Origin: Gammaproteobacteria bacterium
Lineage (GTDB): Bacteria > Pseudomonadota > Gammaproteobacteria > Pseudomonadales > Cellvibrionaceae
Assembly: GCA_021151835.1 (NCBI GenBank)
Contig: JAGKWO010000016.1
Span: 48,907 to 112,906, forward strand
Direction of reading: 5' to 3'
Length of the DNA: 64,000 bases
Shown: piece after piece, positions 25,424 through 33,811 of the stretch
Layout of the letters: every line of letters begins with the position of its first letter
Numbering within the stretch: the first letter of the stretch is position 1
The notes under the pieces: generated by a model
The model's input: only the letters and a program-made list of their open reading frames with translations
Databases searched by the model: none
Told to the model about the DNA's origin: nothing
Program-made: the position numbers and the translations under genes

Positions 25424-27751
25424 CTATGCTGCAATTAGATCCCTGGCCATGGCCATTTCGATGCTGTCACCGCGCTGATTGAGTGAGTCCAAGCCCGATT
25501 CGGGAATATCCCCTGAGGTGGACTGGCTTACCGCGATCTTCTCTGCCATCAGCCCTAAACAACGGCTTTGGGCAGATTGGGCGTAGCCCAGGAACACCAC
25601 TTCCACCCAATGCAGCTGACCGATTCGCCAGGAGCGGCGGGCGGCCTGCATAAGGGTGTAGACGTTGTACCCCGTTTGCATAAACACAATCGATGGAAAC
25701 TCCAGTAAATCCAGACCTGTTTTTACCAGGTCTGGGTTACACACGAGTACATCAACGCCTTTGTCGATTTGATCCGCCACCCAGTCTTCGCGCTTTTCAG
25801 TCGCTACGGTTGCCTTGAGCACTGCAACTTTAAGTCCAGCGTTTGTAAGTATGTCTTTTAGGCGCGAGGATGTATCGCGCGTGCCGGTATAGCACGTGTA
25901 AACTAGCACCCTTCGACCTTCCTGCTGTTGCCGTACACAGTAACCCTTTAACCAAGTTTCTTTGGGCGATTCTCGGTGCTCATCAAATACACTGGGAACA
26001 AATGCCAAAAGTCGCCTGGTTCTCGGATGCTTGACCGTCTCCGGACGAAAGCAGCAATCCGGCCATGCCAAGAGTGTGTTGAGCACTACACCGAGCAAAC
26101 TGTTATCACCTTTCGCTAGTCCCTGCTTCAGCTCGCTACTCAGGATTCGCTCCAGGTCAACATAGTGCTGCCGCTGATCGCCATCCATTTCTATATCCAC
26201 GTAGCGCTCGTTGTAGGGCGGCAATACTTTTTGCCCTATGTCTTTCAGCTTGAGAAAAACGGTAAACGGCAATATGCATTGTGCAATACCGAGAGGACCA
26301 AATCCGGGGCCCTTCACTGTATTGATCACCACGCGCTTTCCGCGAGCAGTGCGATGATTATCGCCTTCCTTCACCCGATATATGTCTTTGAGGACACCAT
26401 GCTCCCTCATGAACGACATCGATGCTGAGGCCATTGAGCCGCGTTCACTGCAGCGGTACCCAAGTTCAATCATCCGATGCGGCATAATTCGCCACAGGAG
26501 AAAAAACAGGTCAGAGGCATAGCCACCCATCAGTGTACCGGTTAAAAGCAGCACCTTGGAGGCGAGGGAGGCCAAGACGCCCATCGCTTGCCCCTGGGCA
26601 CTGCCTTCGTTTTTGTACTCATGCCCTTCATCCACTACCAGGAGGTCAATAAACCCCCTGGGAATGTACCGCTTGATGAACTCAGTGGCTTGGTAACCCC
26701 CTTGGCCGAAACTGAACTCAGTCGTTGCCAGGGCGCGCTCCAAGCGATTAGCCTGCCGGTCCGAAAACACCAGCTCGCCATCAGCGTCCATCAAGTTCAC
26801 AAACTCGTAGGTGTTATCGGCCAGCATGGACTCCAGCATCTGCGCTCCAAAAACATTGACCAGGCGATCAGCCGTTTTGGGGCCGATGGTAGGCAGTTGG
26901 CACAAGGCCTTCTTCACCATACTGACATGGTCTGTGGTTGCAGCTTTGGGGCGCATTAACGTCCAAAGGGCGCTATCACATTTCCGACACGCCAGCTGGC
27001 GGGTTTGTGATTGCAGATCGACGGCAGTAACCAGGTTACCGTCATCATCGCGAACCCATTCACCGCAGGCAGGGCATGCAGGGTGCTCTGTCGATAGTGC
27101 AAAGCGACCTGAACCGTCACCGGTTTGATCGGTGCATATCAGACGGCGAAATTTGCGCAATGCAAATGCGTGCCGCCAGTGATAACCCAACCGCATCCGG
27201 ACGCGACCGATAATGAAAAACTCGGGCACGTTATCCGGGGCAACGCGTAGCGCTTCCCGGAGCTTGAGCAATTTGCCTAATGTGTCAGGGCCATTGAGAA
27301 CCCATACCCGGGCTCCGGGTATTGTCTCCTGGATCTCACGCCGCCATTTGTACACCAGGTGCGGAGGGCTGATCACCAGCGTATGGCGAAGGCCTTCCGC
27401 TTGCGCTATGGCAGCGAGCGAGATGGCCATCATGGTTTTCCCGGTACCCATCTCTGCATTGAGGATGGCGGCCTTTTCATGCTGATCAAACAACAGAGCT
27501 GCTAATGCCTGGACAGCATCGGCTTGTGCATCGAACGGCTTGCGTAGCAACCCCTGGAGCACGCTCTGTCGATTAAGTGATGGTGAATCGTTGAGATACA
27601 CCGGTGGATTGTCACGCTCAACGGCCGCTAATAAATCACTGCCAAACTCACGAATAAAATCGTGCAGTGAAATTACGTTGGGCTGGGGAGCTTCAAATAT
27701 CACAGAATCCAGTTCTGTGGAGTTTTCGGTGTCAATGGGTACATCAAGCAT
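25424..27751 (-). CDS. SNF2-like DEAD/DEAH-box helicase of the ICE
   Basis: Start at ATG 27751 (TTTGGAG upstream) gives 775 aa. Superfamily 2 motifs: Walker A NAEMGTGKT (about residue 100), DEGH in LLVVDEGHEYKN, LLLTGTLMGG (motif III) and QAARRSWRIGQ (motif VI). Two CxxC pairs (CPACGEW and CRKCDS) suggest a zinc-binding insert near residue 230. Proteins of this type lie with DUF6094 and DUF3275 genes in PFGI-1-type elements. Role inferred: DNA processing in maintenance or transfer. A hairpin leader (27788-27811) precedes it. Confidence 0.88.
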   Translation of the reverse strand: MLDVPIDTENSTELDSVIFEAPQPNVISLHDFIREFGSDLLAAVERDNPPVYLNDSPSLNRQSVLQGLLRKPFDAQADAVQALAALLFDQHEKAAILNAEMGTGKTMMAISLAAIAQAEGLRHTLVISPPHLVYKWRREIQETIPGARVWVLNGPDTLGKLLKLREALRVAPDNVPEFFIIGRVRMRLGYHWRHAFALRKFRRLICTDQTGDGSGRFALSTEHPACPACGEWVRDDDGNLVTAVDLQSQTRQLACRKCDSALWTLMRPKAATTDHVSMVKKALCQLPTIGPKTADRLVNVFGAQMLESMLADNTYEFVNLMDADGELVFSDRQANRLERALATTEFSFGQGGYQATEFIKRYIPRGFIDLLVVDEGHEYKNEGSAQGQAMGVLASLASKVLLLTGTLMGGYASDLFFLLWRIMPHRMIELGYRCSERGSMASASMSFMREHGVLKDIYRVKEGDNHRTARGKRVVINTVKGPGFGPLGIAQCILPFTVFLKLKDIGQKVLPPYNERYVDIEMDGDQRQHYVDLERILSSELKQGLAKGDNSLLGVVLNTLLAWPDCCFRPETVKHPRTRRLLAFVPSVFDEHRESPKETWLKGYCVRQQQEGRRVLVYTCYTGTRDTSSRLKDILTNAGLKVAVLKATVATEKREDWVADQIDKGVDVLVCNPDLVKTGLDLLEFPSIVFMQTGYNVYTLMQAARRSWRIGQLHWVEVVFLGYAQSAQSRCLGLMAEKIAVSQSTSGDIPESGLDSLNQRGDSIEMAMARDLIAA

Positions 27752-27787
27752 ATTGGATCTCCAAAAGATGATCCTGGGATATGCTTT

Positions 27788-27811
27788 CCCTGTGGGTGCA
27801 TACCCACAGGG
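27788..27811 (-). promoter_or_regulatory. Hairpin leader of the helicase gene (family leader 2)
   Basis: CCCTGTGGGT and its perfect complement with a 4-nt loop, about 37 nt before the start codon. Same position and CCC..GGG layout as the other leaders. Confidence 0.65.
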
Positions 27812-27972
27812 TCGAGAATGCTTTCTTGCGAAAGCGGGATGAAAGCAGGTATTTGCACCTGCAGAGCGTCTGGCAAATGCCATGCCCCGTCACAACGCTC
27901 GTGGAGGGCTATTAAAGGGCGCTTATACAAGCAGTGCCTTATCGGTGGATTCTCGATTGAAAACGCACGGAT

Positions 27973-27990
27973 AAGGCCCCGTAGGGCCTT
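27973..27990 (-). terminator. Candidate terminator after the 210-aa gene
   Basis: Stem AAGGCCC/GGGCCTT with a 4-nt loop, directly after the stop at 27993. The minus-strand U-run is weak. Confidence 0.45.
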
Positions 27991-27992
27991 GG

Positions 27993-28625
27993 TTAAAACA
28001 AATTGCCTTGTTGCACAGCAACAGTTCGATTGACGGGCTCAACTGACAATATCTTGCCTTTAAATCCCTCGGTCACCACAGCTTCAAATGCATCTGCTGG
28101 CAGTGAAATCTTGAACCCTTGCACGCCCTTCCCAGAAAGCGGAATTACCCACTCGTTTCGAGTAAGCAGTGGCATGAGTTCATCTTGCCAGTGATCCAGG
28201 AGCGGTAATTGGCTCAGCTCCTGGACCGTCGACCAAGCACGTCGATGTATTTGCTTGGCTGGTTCGTCAGGCGTTCCCAACACAAACGCTTCACCGTTGC
28301 GGCGATTGGGTTTTTGCAGTGCCGGATCAAAGATCCATACGTTGCAAAATTGCCCCAGCACCGTGGTCGGTGGCGTCTTGGTCGTAATTTTTGAAAGGTC
28401 TTCCACGTGCCCCGCATGAATTTTTATGCGATCACCATTGGTGGACACTAACGAAAAGCTACGCAAGCCCTCTTCGTGTTGGGGCAACGATAACCGAGCA
28501 AAAAATTCCTGCAGTGCGGTTTCATTTCCCCAAAAACTTCCGAATACCCAGCGATCTCCATCGAGGATATACGCATCAACAAATAGTGGCATCGATGACT
28601 CTGCCACGCAAAAAAGTGATTCCAT
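27993..28625 (-). CDS. Hypothetical ICE protein, 210 aa
   Basis: ATG at 28625 with GAGAGG about 10 nt upstream. Soluble, with aromatic-rich N-terminus (YILDGDRWVFGSFWG) and a C-terminus ending VQQGNLF. No family recognised. It sits between the methyltransferase-like gene and the helicase and has its own leader hairpin, so it is probably a backbone gene of this ICE lineage. Confidence 0.7.
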   Translation of the reverse strand: MESLFCVAESSMPLFVDAYILDGDRWVFGSFWGNETALQEFFARLSLPQHEEGLRSFSLVSTNGDRIKIHAGHVEDLSKITTKTPPTTVLGQFCNVWIFDPALQKPNRRNGEAFVLGTPDEPAKQIHRRAWSTVQELSQLPLLDHWQDELMPLLTRNEWVIPLSGKGVQGFKISLPADAFEAVVTEGFKGKILSVEPVNRTVAVQQGNLF

Positions 28626-28663
28626 ACATGACACCTCTCTGAATAAATAAAACAAGGGAGGCT

Positions 28664-28684
28664 CCCGGTTGGGAGCCAACCGGG
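28664..28684 (-). promoter_or_regulatory. Hairpin leader of the 210-aa gene (family leader 3)
   Basis: CCCGGTTGG pairs with CCAACCGGG (minus strand) through a 3-nt loop; an overlapping alternative pairing GGCTCCC/GGGAGCC is possible. About 39 nt before the start codon. Confidence 0.65.
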
Positions 28685-28700
28685 ACCGGCAGGAATGCCG

Positions 28701-29813
28701 TTATCGAATGGTAAAGATATCCCCGTAGGTCGTTGCCCCCGGAGTGACATCAATGGCTTTGATGATTGGTACAAAACGGTCAGTGAGGATCCGCGTTTCT
28801 TCCACATTCCCCTCATCATCTTCGATAAATTCCACCGCCGTTTCCTTTTCTTTATGGGTTGCCCCTTTCACAAGAAGTTGGCGGCCGGTATTCGACGACA
28901 CCACGCCCGAGACTTGGCCAGCGGCGAGCATCAATGCCAGGTGCCAGGGCGAAAGCTCGCGCACCGGTCGGCGACGGATCAAAGCTTGCTGCTTAAAGTG
29001 TTGGGCAAATTCACTCCATAAACCGGGGTGCTTGCGAGTTACTTCGCTCACAAGATCCAGGGTGGGTCGGATTGAACGGATCTCAACACTACGCCGTTGC
29101 ATTTCCCCGGTGAGTACTGTGATCGCATAATGGCGATCCGGCACTTCCGGGAGCTCGGGGGCAGTGTTGCGATCATTTCCAACATCGAGCAGTTGATTAA
29201 CCAGGTTTGGATCGCCCTGGCTTTCGACCCTTCGTCTATGCCCCAGCACCACTACCTGTTTGAACCGGTCTTCGACGAGACGATACACGCTTACCTTATC
29301 CAGGCTCCGCGCTAGCTGCTTGGCCAGGTATCGATCAATGACGTAGTGGGGAATGATGTAAATCAGAAGCCCTCCAAAGGCGAGCATGGGTAAAGCGCGA
29401 CTGAGAAAGTATTTTTCCCAGCGGTCACGGCCTTTCTGATTTGCTTCACGCGTCACCTGGTCGGTTATGCGATCACCGTAGGGGGGATTCAGCCACAGCA
29501 GATTAAACTGACCGGGCGTGACAACACTATCGTTGATATCCGCGTGCACAACATGATCCAGAAGCGATTTTGCATGGGCTGCTCGTTCACCGTCGTACTC
29601 AATTCCGGCGGTAAATACCTCAGCCCCGGACTCACGAAAATGATTCGCGCATTCCGCTAACGCAATACCTTCGCCGCAACAGGGATCGATGATCCTCATC
29701 GCACCTGGTTCGACGGTGAGCATGGCGAGCAAGCGAGCAATGGTTGTTTCGTCCGTAGGAAAATATCCATTCTTGATAAAATTGCGAGCAAGCCGTTGAA
29801 ATATTAATGCCAT
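28701..29813 (-). CDS. DUF6094-type DNA methyltransferase-like protein
   Basis: A 370-aa protein with a Rossmann methyltransferase fold: motif I IDPCCGEGIAL (about residues 41-51), an acidic residue after AGIEYD, and catalytic NPPYG (about 104-108) typical of N6-adenine methyltransferases. The C-terminal half is the part I associate with DUF6094 in ICEs. No cognate restriction gene is adjacent, so it may protect or mark element DNA. Start at 29813 because upstream extension overlaps the DUF3275 gene. Confidence 0.82.
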   Translation of the reverse strand: MALIFQRLARNFIKNGYFPTDETTIARLLAMLTVEPGAMRIIDPCCGEGIALAECANHFRESGAEVFTAGIEYDGERAAHAKSLLDHVVHADINDSVVTPGQFNLLWLNPPYGDRITDQVTREANQKGRDRWEKYFLSRALPMLAFGGLLIYIIPHYVIDRYLAKQLARSLDKVSVYRLVEDRFKQVVVLGHRRRVESQGDPNLVNQLLDVGNDRNTAPELPEVPDRHYAITVLTGEMQRRSVEIRSIRPTLDLVSEVTRKHPGLWSEFAQHFKQQALIRRRPVRELSPWHLALMLAAGQVSGVVSSNTGRQLLVKGATHKEKETAVEFIEDDEGNVEETRILTDRFVPIIKAIDVTPGATTYGDIFTIR

Positions 29814-29815
29814 GA

Positions 29816-30361
29816 TCAATTCCCCATTACCCAATGTTGCCGTGAGGAAACAAACGTGTAACCCTTGGAAAGCAGGTAATTTTTCTGCTGTCTCAGGGCC
29901 GACCTGGGGATTGTCGCATCGAGCTTGACCACACGGCCCAAGGGCCACAAATGCCCGAACAGGGAAATTGCTTCGTGGTCTTCTTGGTCACCGTCCATGT
30001 CGAGTGATACTGAGGGATAGGTATCATCCAAGGGACCCCCGCTGTGAACGGTGAAATCCTCCTCGATAGGGTCTTGCTCCAGGCCTTCAAAGATTGGAGG
30101 TTCTGGCTCGCAACCATCCGCCAATAAAATATCACGAAGTGTTGCGCGGACTTCCACAACCAGACGTCCGCCGCTCAGGTAGCTCGTTGGTTTGATTTTT
30201 TCTATCACGAAATCGCCGTGGTAAACACCAGGTTCGAATTCTTCAATTGATGCATCTTTAACGGCGAATGAACCCAAATCGCAATCCAGGGTTCCGACGT
30301 TGAAGGTACCAAAGCGTCCAGGGACGCTACGAATGTTAATTGTTCCGGGAACGGTAACCAT
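29816..30361 (-). CDS. DUF3275 family ICE protein
   Basis: A 181-aa protein beginning MVTVPGTINIRSVPGRFG, with FNVGTL and GGRLVVEVRATL, the DUF3275 pattern. The family occurs in PFGI-1/SPI-7-type elements and has no established function. It ends 2 nt before the methyltransferase-like start, so the two are co-transcribed. A hairpin leader lies at 30413-30436. Confidence 0.85.
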   Translation of the reverse strand: MVTVPGTINIRSVPGRFGTFNVGTLDCDLGSFAVKDASIEEFEPGVYHGDFVIEKIKPTSYLSGGRLVVEVRATLRDILLADGCEPEPPIFEGLEQDPIEEDFTVHSGGPLDDTYPSVSLDMDGDQEDHEAISLFGHLWPLGRVVKLDATIPRSALRQQKNYLLSKGYTFVSSRQHWVMGN

Positions 30362-30412
30362 AGGGTGAGGCTTCCTCGATGAGAATGATTGAAATCCACC
30401 GAGAGAGCGATC

Positions 30413-30436
30413 CGACCGGGAGCGCTTCCCGATGGG
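30413..30436 (-). promoter_or_regulatory. Hairpin leader of the DUF3275 gene (family leader 4)
   Basis: On the minus strand CCCATCGGGAAGCG is followed by CTCCCGGTCGG, giving a GGGA/TCCC stem and an outer CC/GG pairing. About 52 nt before the start codon. Confidence 0.55.
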
Positions 30437-30513
30437 ACCATTGGAATCAGGCTACGCCGTGCTACCTTGCAGATTCCTTGGGTAGCTAATTAAGGGCAGC
30501 AATCGCTGTACTT

Positions 30514-30567
30514 AATTCTATTTTTCAAACTTCTCCCGGCTTTTAAAAAAGTTTGAAAAATAGAATT
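30514..30567. repeat. Perfect 19-bp inverted repeat
   Basis: AATTCTATTTTTCAAACTT (30514-30532) and its exact complement (30549-30567) are separated by 16 nt. It lies between the antirestriction terminator and the DUF3275 leader. As RNA it would form a long AU-rich hairpin; as DNA it could be a protein site or the scar of a small mobile repeat. Confidence 0.85.
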
Positions 30568-30573
30568 GTGACT

Positions 30574-30604
30574 AGAAAAAATCGACCCACCAGGAAGTGG
30601 GTCG
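30574..30604 (-). terminator. Terminator of the antirestriction gene
   Basis: Stem CGACCCAC/GTGGGTCG with a 6-nt loop, followed on the minus strand by ATTTTTT; 23 bp after the stop codon at 30627. Confidence 0.88.
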
Positions 30605-30626
30605 AGATCAATCCGATGTGTTCAGG

Positions 30627-31058
30627 CTAATCTATCGCAGAAAATATGGCGCGTGCCTCGGGATGTAAGCTGACATAATCACGCAGCATGCGGTAGCCGT
30701 CACAGATATAGTCGAGGTGATGCTCAAACGCGAGCTGACTATAAGTAAACAAATTAGCCACCAAACTGGCTGCATCTGCCGACATACATCCTTCAAAATA
30801 ATTTCCTGGTACAGATACGCGGAATTCAGCGCTGGATTTTAACGACATATAAAACCCGCCGTTGCTGAGCTCTATAAATTCCCAATACCCACTGGACTGA
30901 GCATATGCCGGAGCAAGCCTTTCCATGTTCTTGTAAACATTCATTTCGAATACCAGATATAACCCTGGAAATCGTTTTGGAAGCGTTTCAATCCTTAAGT
31001 GACCTGGCACTGGTGTTGCCGAAATTAATCGAGCGGGAATGCTTTTAGCTATACTCAT
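30627..31058 (-). CDS. Antirestriction protein (ArdB/KlcA family)
   Basis: A 143-aa protein with the family hallmark YWEFIELSNGGFYM and later SADAASLVANLF and RMLRDYVSLHPEA...AID. ArdB/KlcA proteins relieve type I restriction of incoming conjugative DNA without binding DNA strongly. It has its own leader hairpin and terminator, so it forms a single-gene unit that could be induced on entry to a new host. Confidence 0.9.
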   Translation of the reverse strand: MSIAKSIPARLISATPVPGHLRIETLPKRFPGLYLVFEMNVYKNMERLAPAYAQSSGYWEFIELSNGGFYMSLKSSAEFRVSVPGNYFEGCMSADAASLVANLFTYSQLAFEHHLDYICDGYRMLRDYVSLHPEARAIFSAID

Positions 31059-31101
31059 GATGATTCTCCAAATTAAATTAAACGAAAGGGAAAATCATCG
31101 A

Positions 31102-31132
31102 CCCCTTCGGGAATGATGACATTCCCGAAGGG
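31102..31132 (-). promoter_or_regulatory. Hairpin leader of the antirestriction gene (family leader 5)
   Basis: CCCTTCGGGAATG pairs with CATTCCCGAAGGG across a 4-nt loop. Downstream CCCTTTCG could compete for CGAAGGG, so two exclusive folds are possible. About 43 nt before the start codon. Confidence 0.7.
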
Positions 31133-31154
31133 TGAGCAGGGTGTAGACCCTGGA

Positions 31155-31622
31155 TTACAACAGGCCTCGTTCAGCGAAACTTACTGAATCGATTCCAGAG
31201 ACGATAAAGTGATCTATCACACGCACATCGATTAACTCTAACGCTGCCTTTAGCCGTTGTGTGATGCGCACATCCGCCTGGCTGGGTTCCAGGTAGCAGC
31301 TCGGATGGTTATGACACAGCACAACGGCAGCGGCGTTATGTTTCATCGCTGCTTTCACGACTTCTCGTGGATAAACGCTGGCGCCATCGATGGTGCCCTG
31401 GAATAAGTCTTCCGCAGAAATAAGTCGATTTTGGCTATCGAGAAACAGTACGCAAAAAATCTCGCGTTCTGATCTTCCCAACCGAGCTTGCAAATATTGG
31501 CGAACCAAGTCCGGGCTTGTTAACAATGTCTCGCGCTGCATCATCATAGATTCGATGATCTCGCGTGCCGCATTGATAACTTCGTCCGCTGTGGTGTAGT
31601 GAAATGATTGTTGACTGGTCAT
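31155..31622 (-). CDS. radC: RadC-family JAB/MPN protein of the ICE
   Basis: A 155-aa protein with the JAMM-type metal motif HNHPS followed by PSQADVRIT, and the partner motif DHFIVSG. It is the short ICE/plasmid form lacking the N-terminal HhH part of chromosomal RadC. Start at ATG 31622 with GGAG at about 9 nt; an ATG 12 nt upstream lacks spacing. Function in DNA metabolism is still unclear for the family. The leader at 31660-31685 is one of the best hairpins in the set. Confidence 0.92.
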   Translation of the reverse strand: MTSQQSFHYTTADEVINAAREIIESMMMQRETLLTSPDLVRQYLQARLGRSEREIFCVLFLDSQNRLISAEDLFQGTIDGASVYPREVVKAAMKHNAAAVVLCHNHPSCYLEPSQADVRITQRLKAALELIDVRVIDHFIVSGIDSVSFAERGLL

Positions 31623-31659
31623 GATTGTCTCCATCGATTGCAGCCCGGAGAAAATCGTT

Positions 31660-31685
31660 CCCTCCGGGAAAATTTTCCCGGAGGG
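31660..31685 (-). promoter_or_regulatory. Hairpin leader of radC (family leader 6; radC-motif-like)
   Basis: A perfect 26-bp palindrome with 13-nt arms (CCCTCCGGGAAAA and complement), 38 nt before the start. Just downstream TTTTCTCCGGG can pair with the CCCGGAG of the right arm, so an alternative hairpin exists. The position and target fit the published radC RNA motif; a covariance search was not possible. Confidence 0.7.
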
Positions 31686-31699
31686 TAAGTGAGGGCCTA

Positions 31700-32010
31700 A
31701 GCCATGATGAATGTGTGTGCCACCAAAGGTGAGATCACCGGCGATACCTGAGATATCGTTGCACGTGGATGATCATTCTTAAGGGCAGCGTTGGCTGATC
31801 CTAAAGCAAATTGAATTGCATTCTCTTCTGATGCGAAAAAACGGCATATCAATATGATCTAGTCAGGCGTTGAATGAGATCTTGGCACCTCCGTATGCCC
31901 GGAACGTTTGTATTGATGGGTGTGGATCGCAACAAACAACAATCGAGCACAGTCAATTCTGCACAACGAGTCACGTCAATTTAGGGTCGCGGACGGACGC
32001 GATTTTGATG
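31700..32010. other. Stretch without a supported gene
   Basis: No frame with a ribosome site. The end of this stretch contains GTCGCGG near 31986, also present near 32313 in the structured segment, so the fold there may begin slightly earlier than marked. Confidence 0.4.
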
Positions 32011-32331
32011 GGATTTTGGGCAATGCCCTGAGAGGGCGCCACCGCCTTCGCGATGCCGCTTTGTCAGGGCACTGCAAAATCCGGAGCGAAAGCGGCCCTG
32101 GTACGAATACCGGGAACCGCTGTTTGATGGAGCTTTACGCATCTCACTGCGTAGTAGATAACCGACGTGGCAAGAGTTGTCTTTCCAATTCTGACGTTGG
32201 AGAGCACCGAAGTGCTAGAGCAGTGACAACTCAAATCGGTGCGAGCGGTGCAGGGAGGAGTTAACCCACGGACATCTAACCCCGGTGGTCCGTCAAACCC
32301 GTGAGGGCTAAGGGTCGCGGAGACAGCCGCG
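32011..32331 (-). ncRNA. Candidate large structured RNA between DUF3577 and radC
   Basis: At least six helices can be drawn by eye: GGATTTTG/CAAAATCC with inner TGCCCT/AGGGCA (32011-32082); GCGG-CCC-GGTA and complement (32092-32120); TACGC/GCGTA (32136-32153); GAGTTGTC/GACAACTC (32174-32232) enclosing CCAA/TTGG and AGCAC/GTGCT; ACGGAC/GTCCGT (32268-32293); CGCGG/CCGCG (32316-32331). On the minus strand two loops read UUCG, one closed by C-G, the stable tetraloop, which favours the direction of the flanking genes. No protein frame explains the region. Class unknown. Confidence 0.5.
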
Positions 32332-32482
32332 TGCTGGAGAACTGTAAAAACTTTAACAGAAATATCATACCACAGCACTCACGCTGTGAATCAAGCTGGT
32401 ATCGCATTTTCGTGAGTGATGAGGTATGACGCCTTGGGTGCTAGTTAAACTAGCCCCAAAGCAATCATAAAAAGGTGTCCAA
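32332..32482. other. Short stretch after the structured segment
   Basis: Contains the hairpin CACAGC/GCTGTG near 32371-32388. No gene seen. Confidence 0.3.
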
Positions 32483-33220
32483 TTAACGTTGTGCGCCTTG
32501 CTGGTACTGCCTTTGAGACTTTCCCGCCTGGCGACTCGTTTGTTGGTTTCCAGAGTAAGGGCCACTATCGTGACTGTGGCCTCTGCCCTGGGAATCCTGC
32601 CGATTGGCACCGTAGTTTTGGTTGCCCGCATTACGACCCTGGTTACCTTGTTGGCTTCCTTGGTGGTATTGCTGGTTACCTTGCGGACGGCGTTGATGCT
32701 GCTGTCCCCTGGATTGATCGTCTGCCACTCCCATATCGGTAGTCGGTTCGCTCTTAACGGTGATTACTTCGTCACCCACTTTCAAGTAAAACAAGTTGAT
32801 GACGCGAGCAGACCAATTGATACCCAATTCACCCGGCGTTCTGCTCTTTTCGTCGAACACAAAAGGCGCTGCCTCTAGATTCGACAACTTAACACCAGCA
32901 AACACCGTTACCTGGCCAGACGCGATTTCTTGCTCGAATTCGAGCAGAATATCAATCACGTGCTGACTGGATATGGTGACACTGATATACCGCTGGGTCG
33001 GATTCGCCGGATCACCCTCTAACATGCAAAACGTTGATGCCCAAAAGGGTTCAAACGTTTGGCCTTGTTTCGGTGAAACGAAGCGTAGCCCGTTTATATA
33101 ACCGCAACCTTCAGTGTGTGCGTTAAACCAGCGAACGTCACTTTTTTTACGAGTATCGTTGCGGTTGTCGCCACGGTTGTTGTTACGAGAGTTTTGACGA
33201 TTGAAGTTGTTGTGACTCAT
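32483..33220 (-). CDS. DUF3577 (STY4534-type) ICE replication-associated protein
   Basis: Start at ATG 33220 with AGGAG 8 nt upstream gives 245 aa. After an Asn/Arg-rich N-terminus comes the DUF3577 core: VRWFNAHTEGCGYINGLRFV, then FWASTFCMLEG and LGINWSARVINLFYLKVGD. The C-terminal 80 residues are Gln/Gly/Asn-rich and disordered, like an SSB tail. The family is named for the SPI-7 gene STY4534 and is thought to act with single-stranded DNA in element replication or transfer. Confidence 0.88.
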   Translation of the reverse strand: MSHNNFNRQNSRNNNRGDNRNDTRKKSDVRWFNAHTEGCGYINGLRFVSPKQGQTFEPFWASTFCMLEGDPANPTQRYISVTISSQHVIDILLEFEQEIASGQVTVFAGVKLSNLEAAPFVFDEKSRTPGELGINWSARVINLFYLKVGDEVITVKSEPTTDMGVADDQSRGQQHQRRPQGNQQYHQGSQQGNQGRNAGNQNYGANRQDSQGRGHSHDSGPYSGNQQTSRQAGKSQRQYQQGAQR

Positions 33221-33257
33221 GATGTATCTCCTAGCTAGGGTAGATTGAATAAAAAAA

Positions 33258-33305
33258 CCCGCTCGGGAGACATCACACCCGACGGGAGTGAAATTTCCCG
33301 GCGGG
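33258..33305 (-). promoter_or_regulatory. Terminator-like attenuator leader of the DUF3577 gene (family leader 7)
   Basis: CCCGTCGGG and CCCGAGCGGG (minus strand) form a stem followed by TTTTTTT, a full terminator 38 nt before the start codon. An upstream CCCGCCGGGAAA can pair with the same strand as an antiterminator. This is the clearest attenuation design in the series. Confidence 0.65.
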
Positions 33306-33531
33306 CAATAGACAAGTATACGATGGATGGAACTCTGGGTACGCTCGGTGAGCGCGATCACTGAATACCCTTGGTGATCTCGTTAAAGGCCGATATTGTG
33401 TTATCGGAGCTTTGCCAAGCTATATTTAGCACAAGTATTACTTGCGCACAAGAAAAACAGACAGTTCGCACCAGCGTGATAGCCTTAGAAACGGTCAAGT
33501 CCTGACGTGTTAGGGCTAGCTTGTTTGCCAC

Positions 33532-33726
33532 TCATCGGTTAACAGCGTCGTAAGGCATTATTTCGTCGTTAATTGTCAGCGGATCCAAGGATTGGTCATC
33601 CTCTTGGTTTATGTGGTTTATGGCGCTTAGGAAATAGGCGTGTGGCGACGCCAGTGCAGTAACTAGGAGCAACATGGCAAAAATTGGCGGATTCTGCCAC
33701 ATGGGTTTGTTATTGCTGCCGATCAC
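33532..33726 (-). CDS. Small exported or membrane-anchored protein, hypothetical
   Basis: A 64-residue frame with one hydrophobic segment (PIFAMLLLVTALASPHAYFL) then an acidic tail. GTG start with weak AAGG upstream; an ATG at 33702 is an alternative. No family recognised. Confidence 0.35.
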   Translation of the reverse strand: MIGSNNKPMWQNPPIFAMLLLVTALASPHAYFLSAINHINQEDDQSLDPLTINDEIMPYDAVNR

Positions 33727-33811
33727 TGCTTACCTTGGTCTGAAAAAAACATGAATGGTGGATATTTTATGTTAATCTGGTAGGAGTCTTCGGCGCCGCT
33801 TGAGGGATAAC

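Noticed and set aside
32064..32378. 104-aa minus-strand frame
   Set aside because: It runs through the highly structured segment, has no ribosome site and has a composition typical of translated RNA helices.
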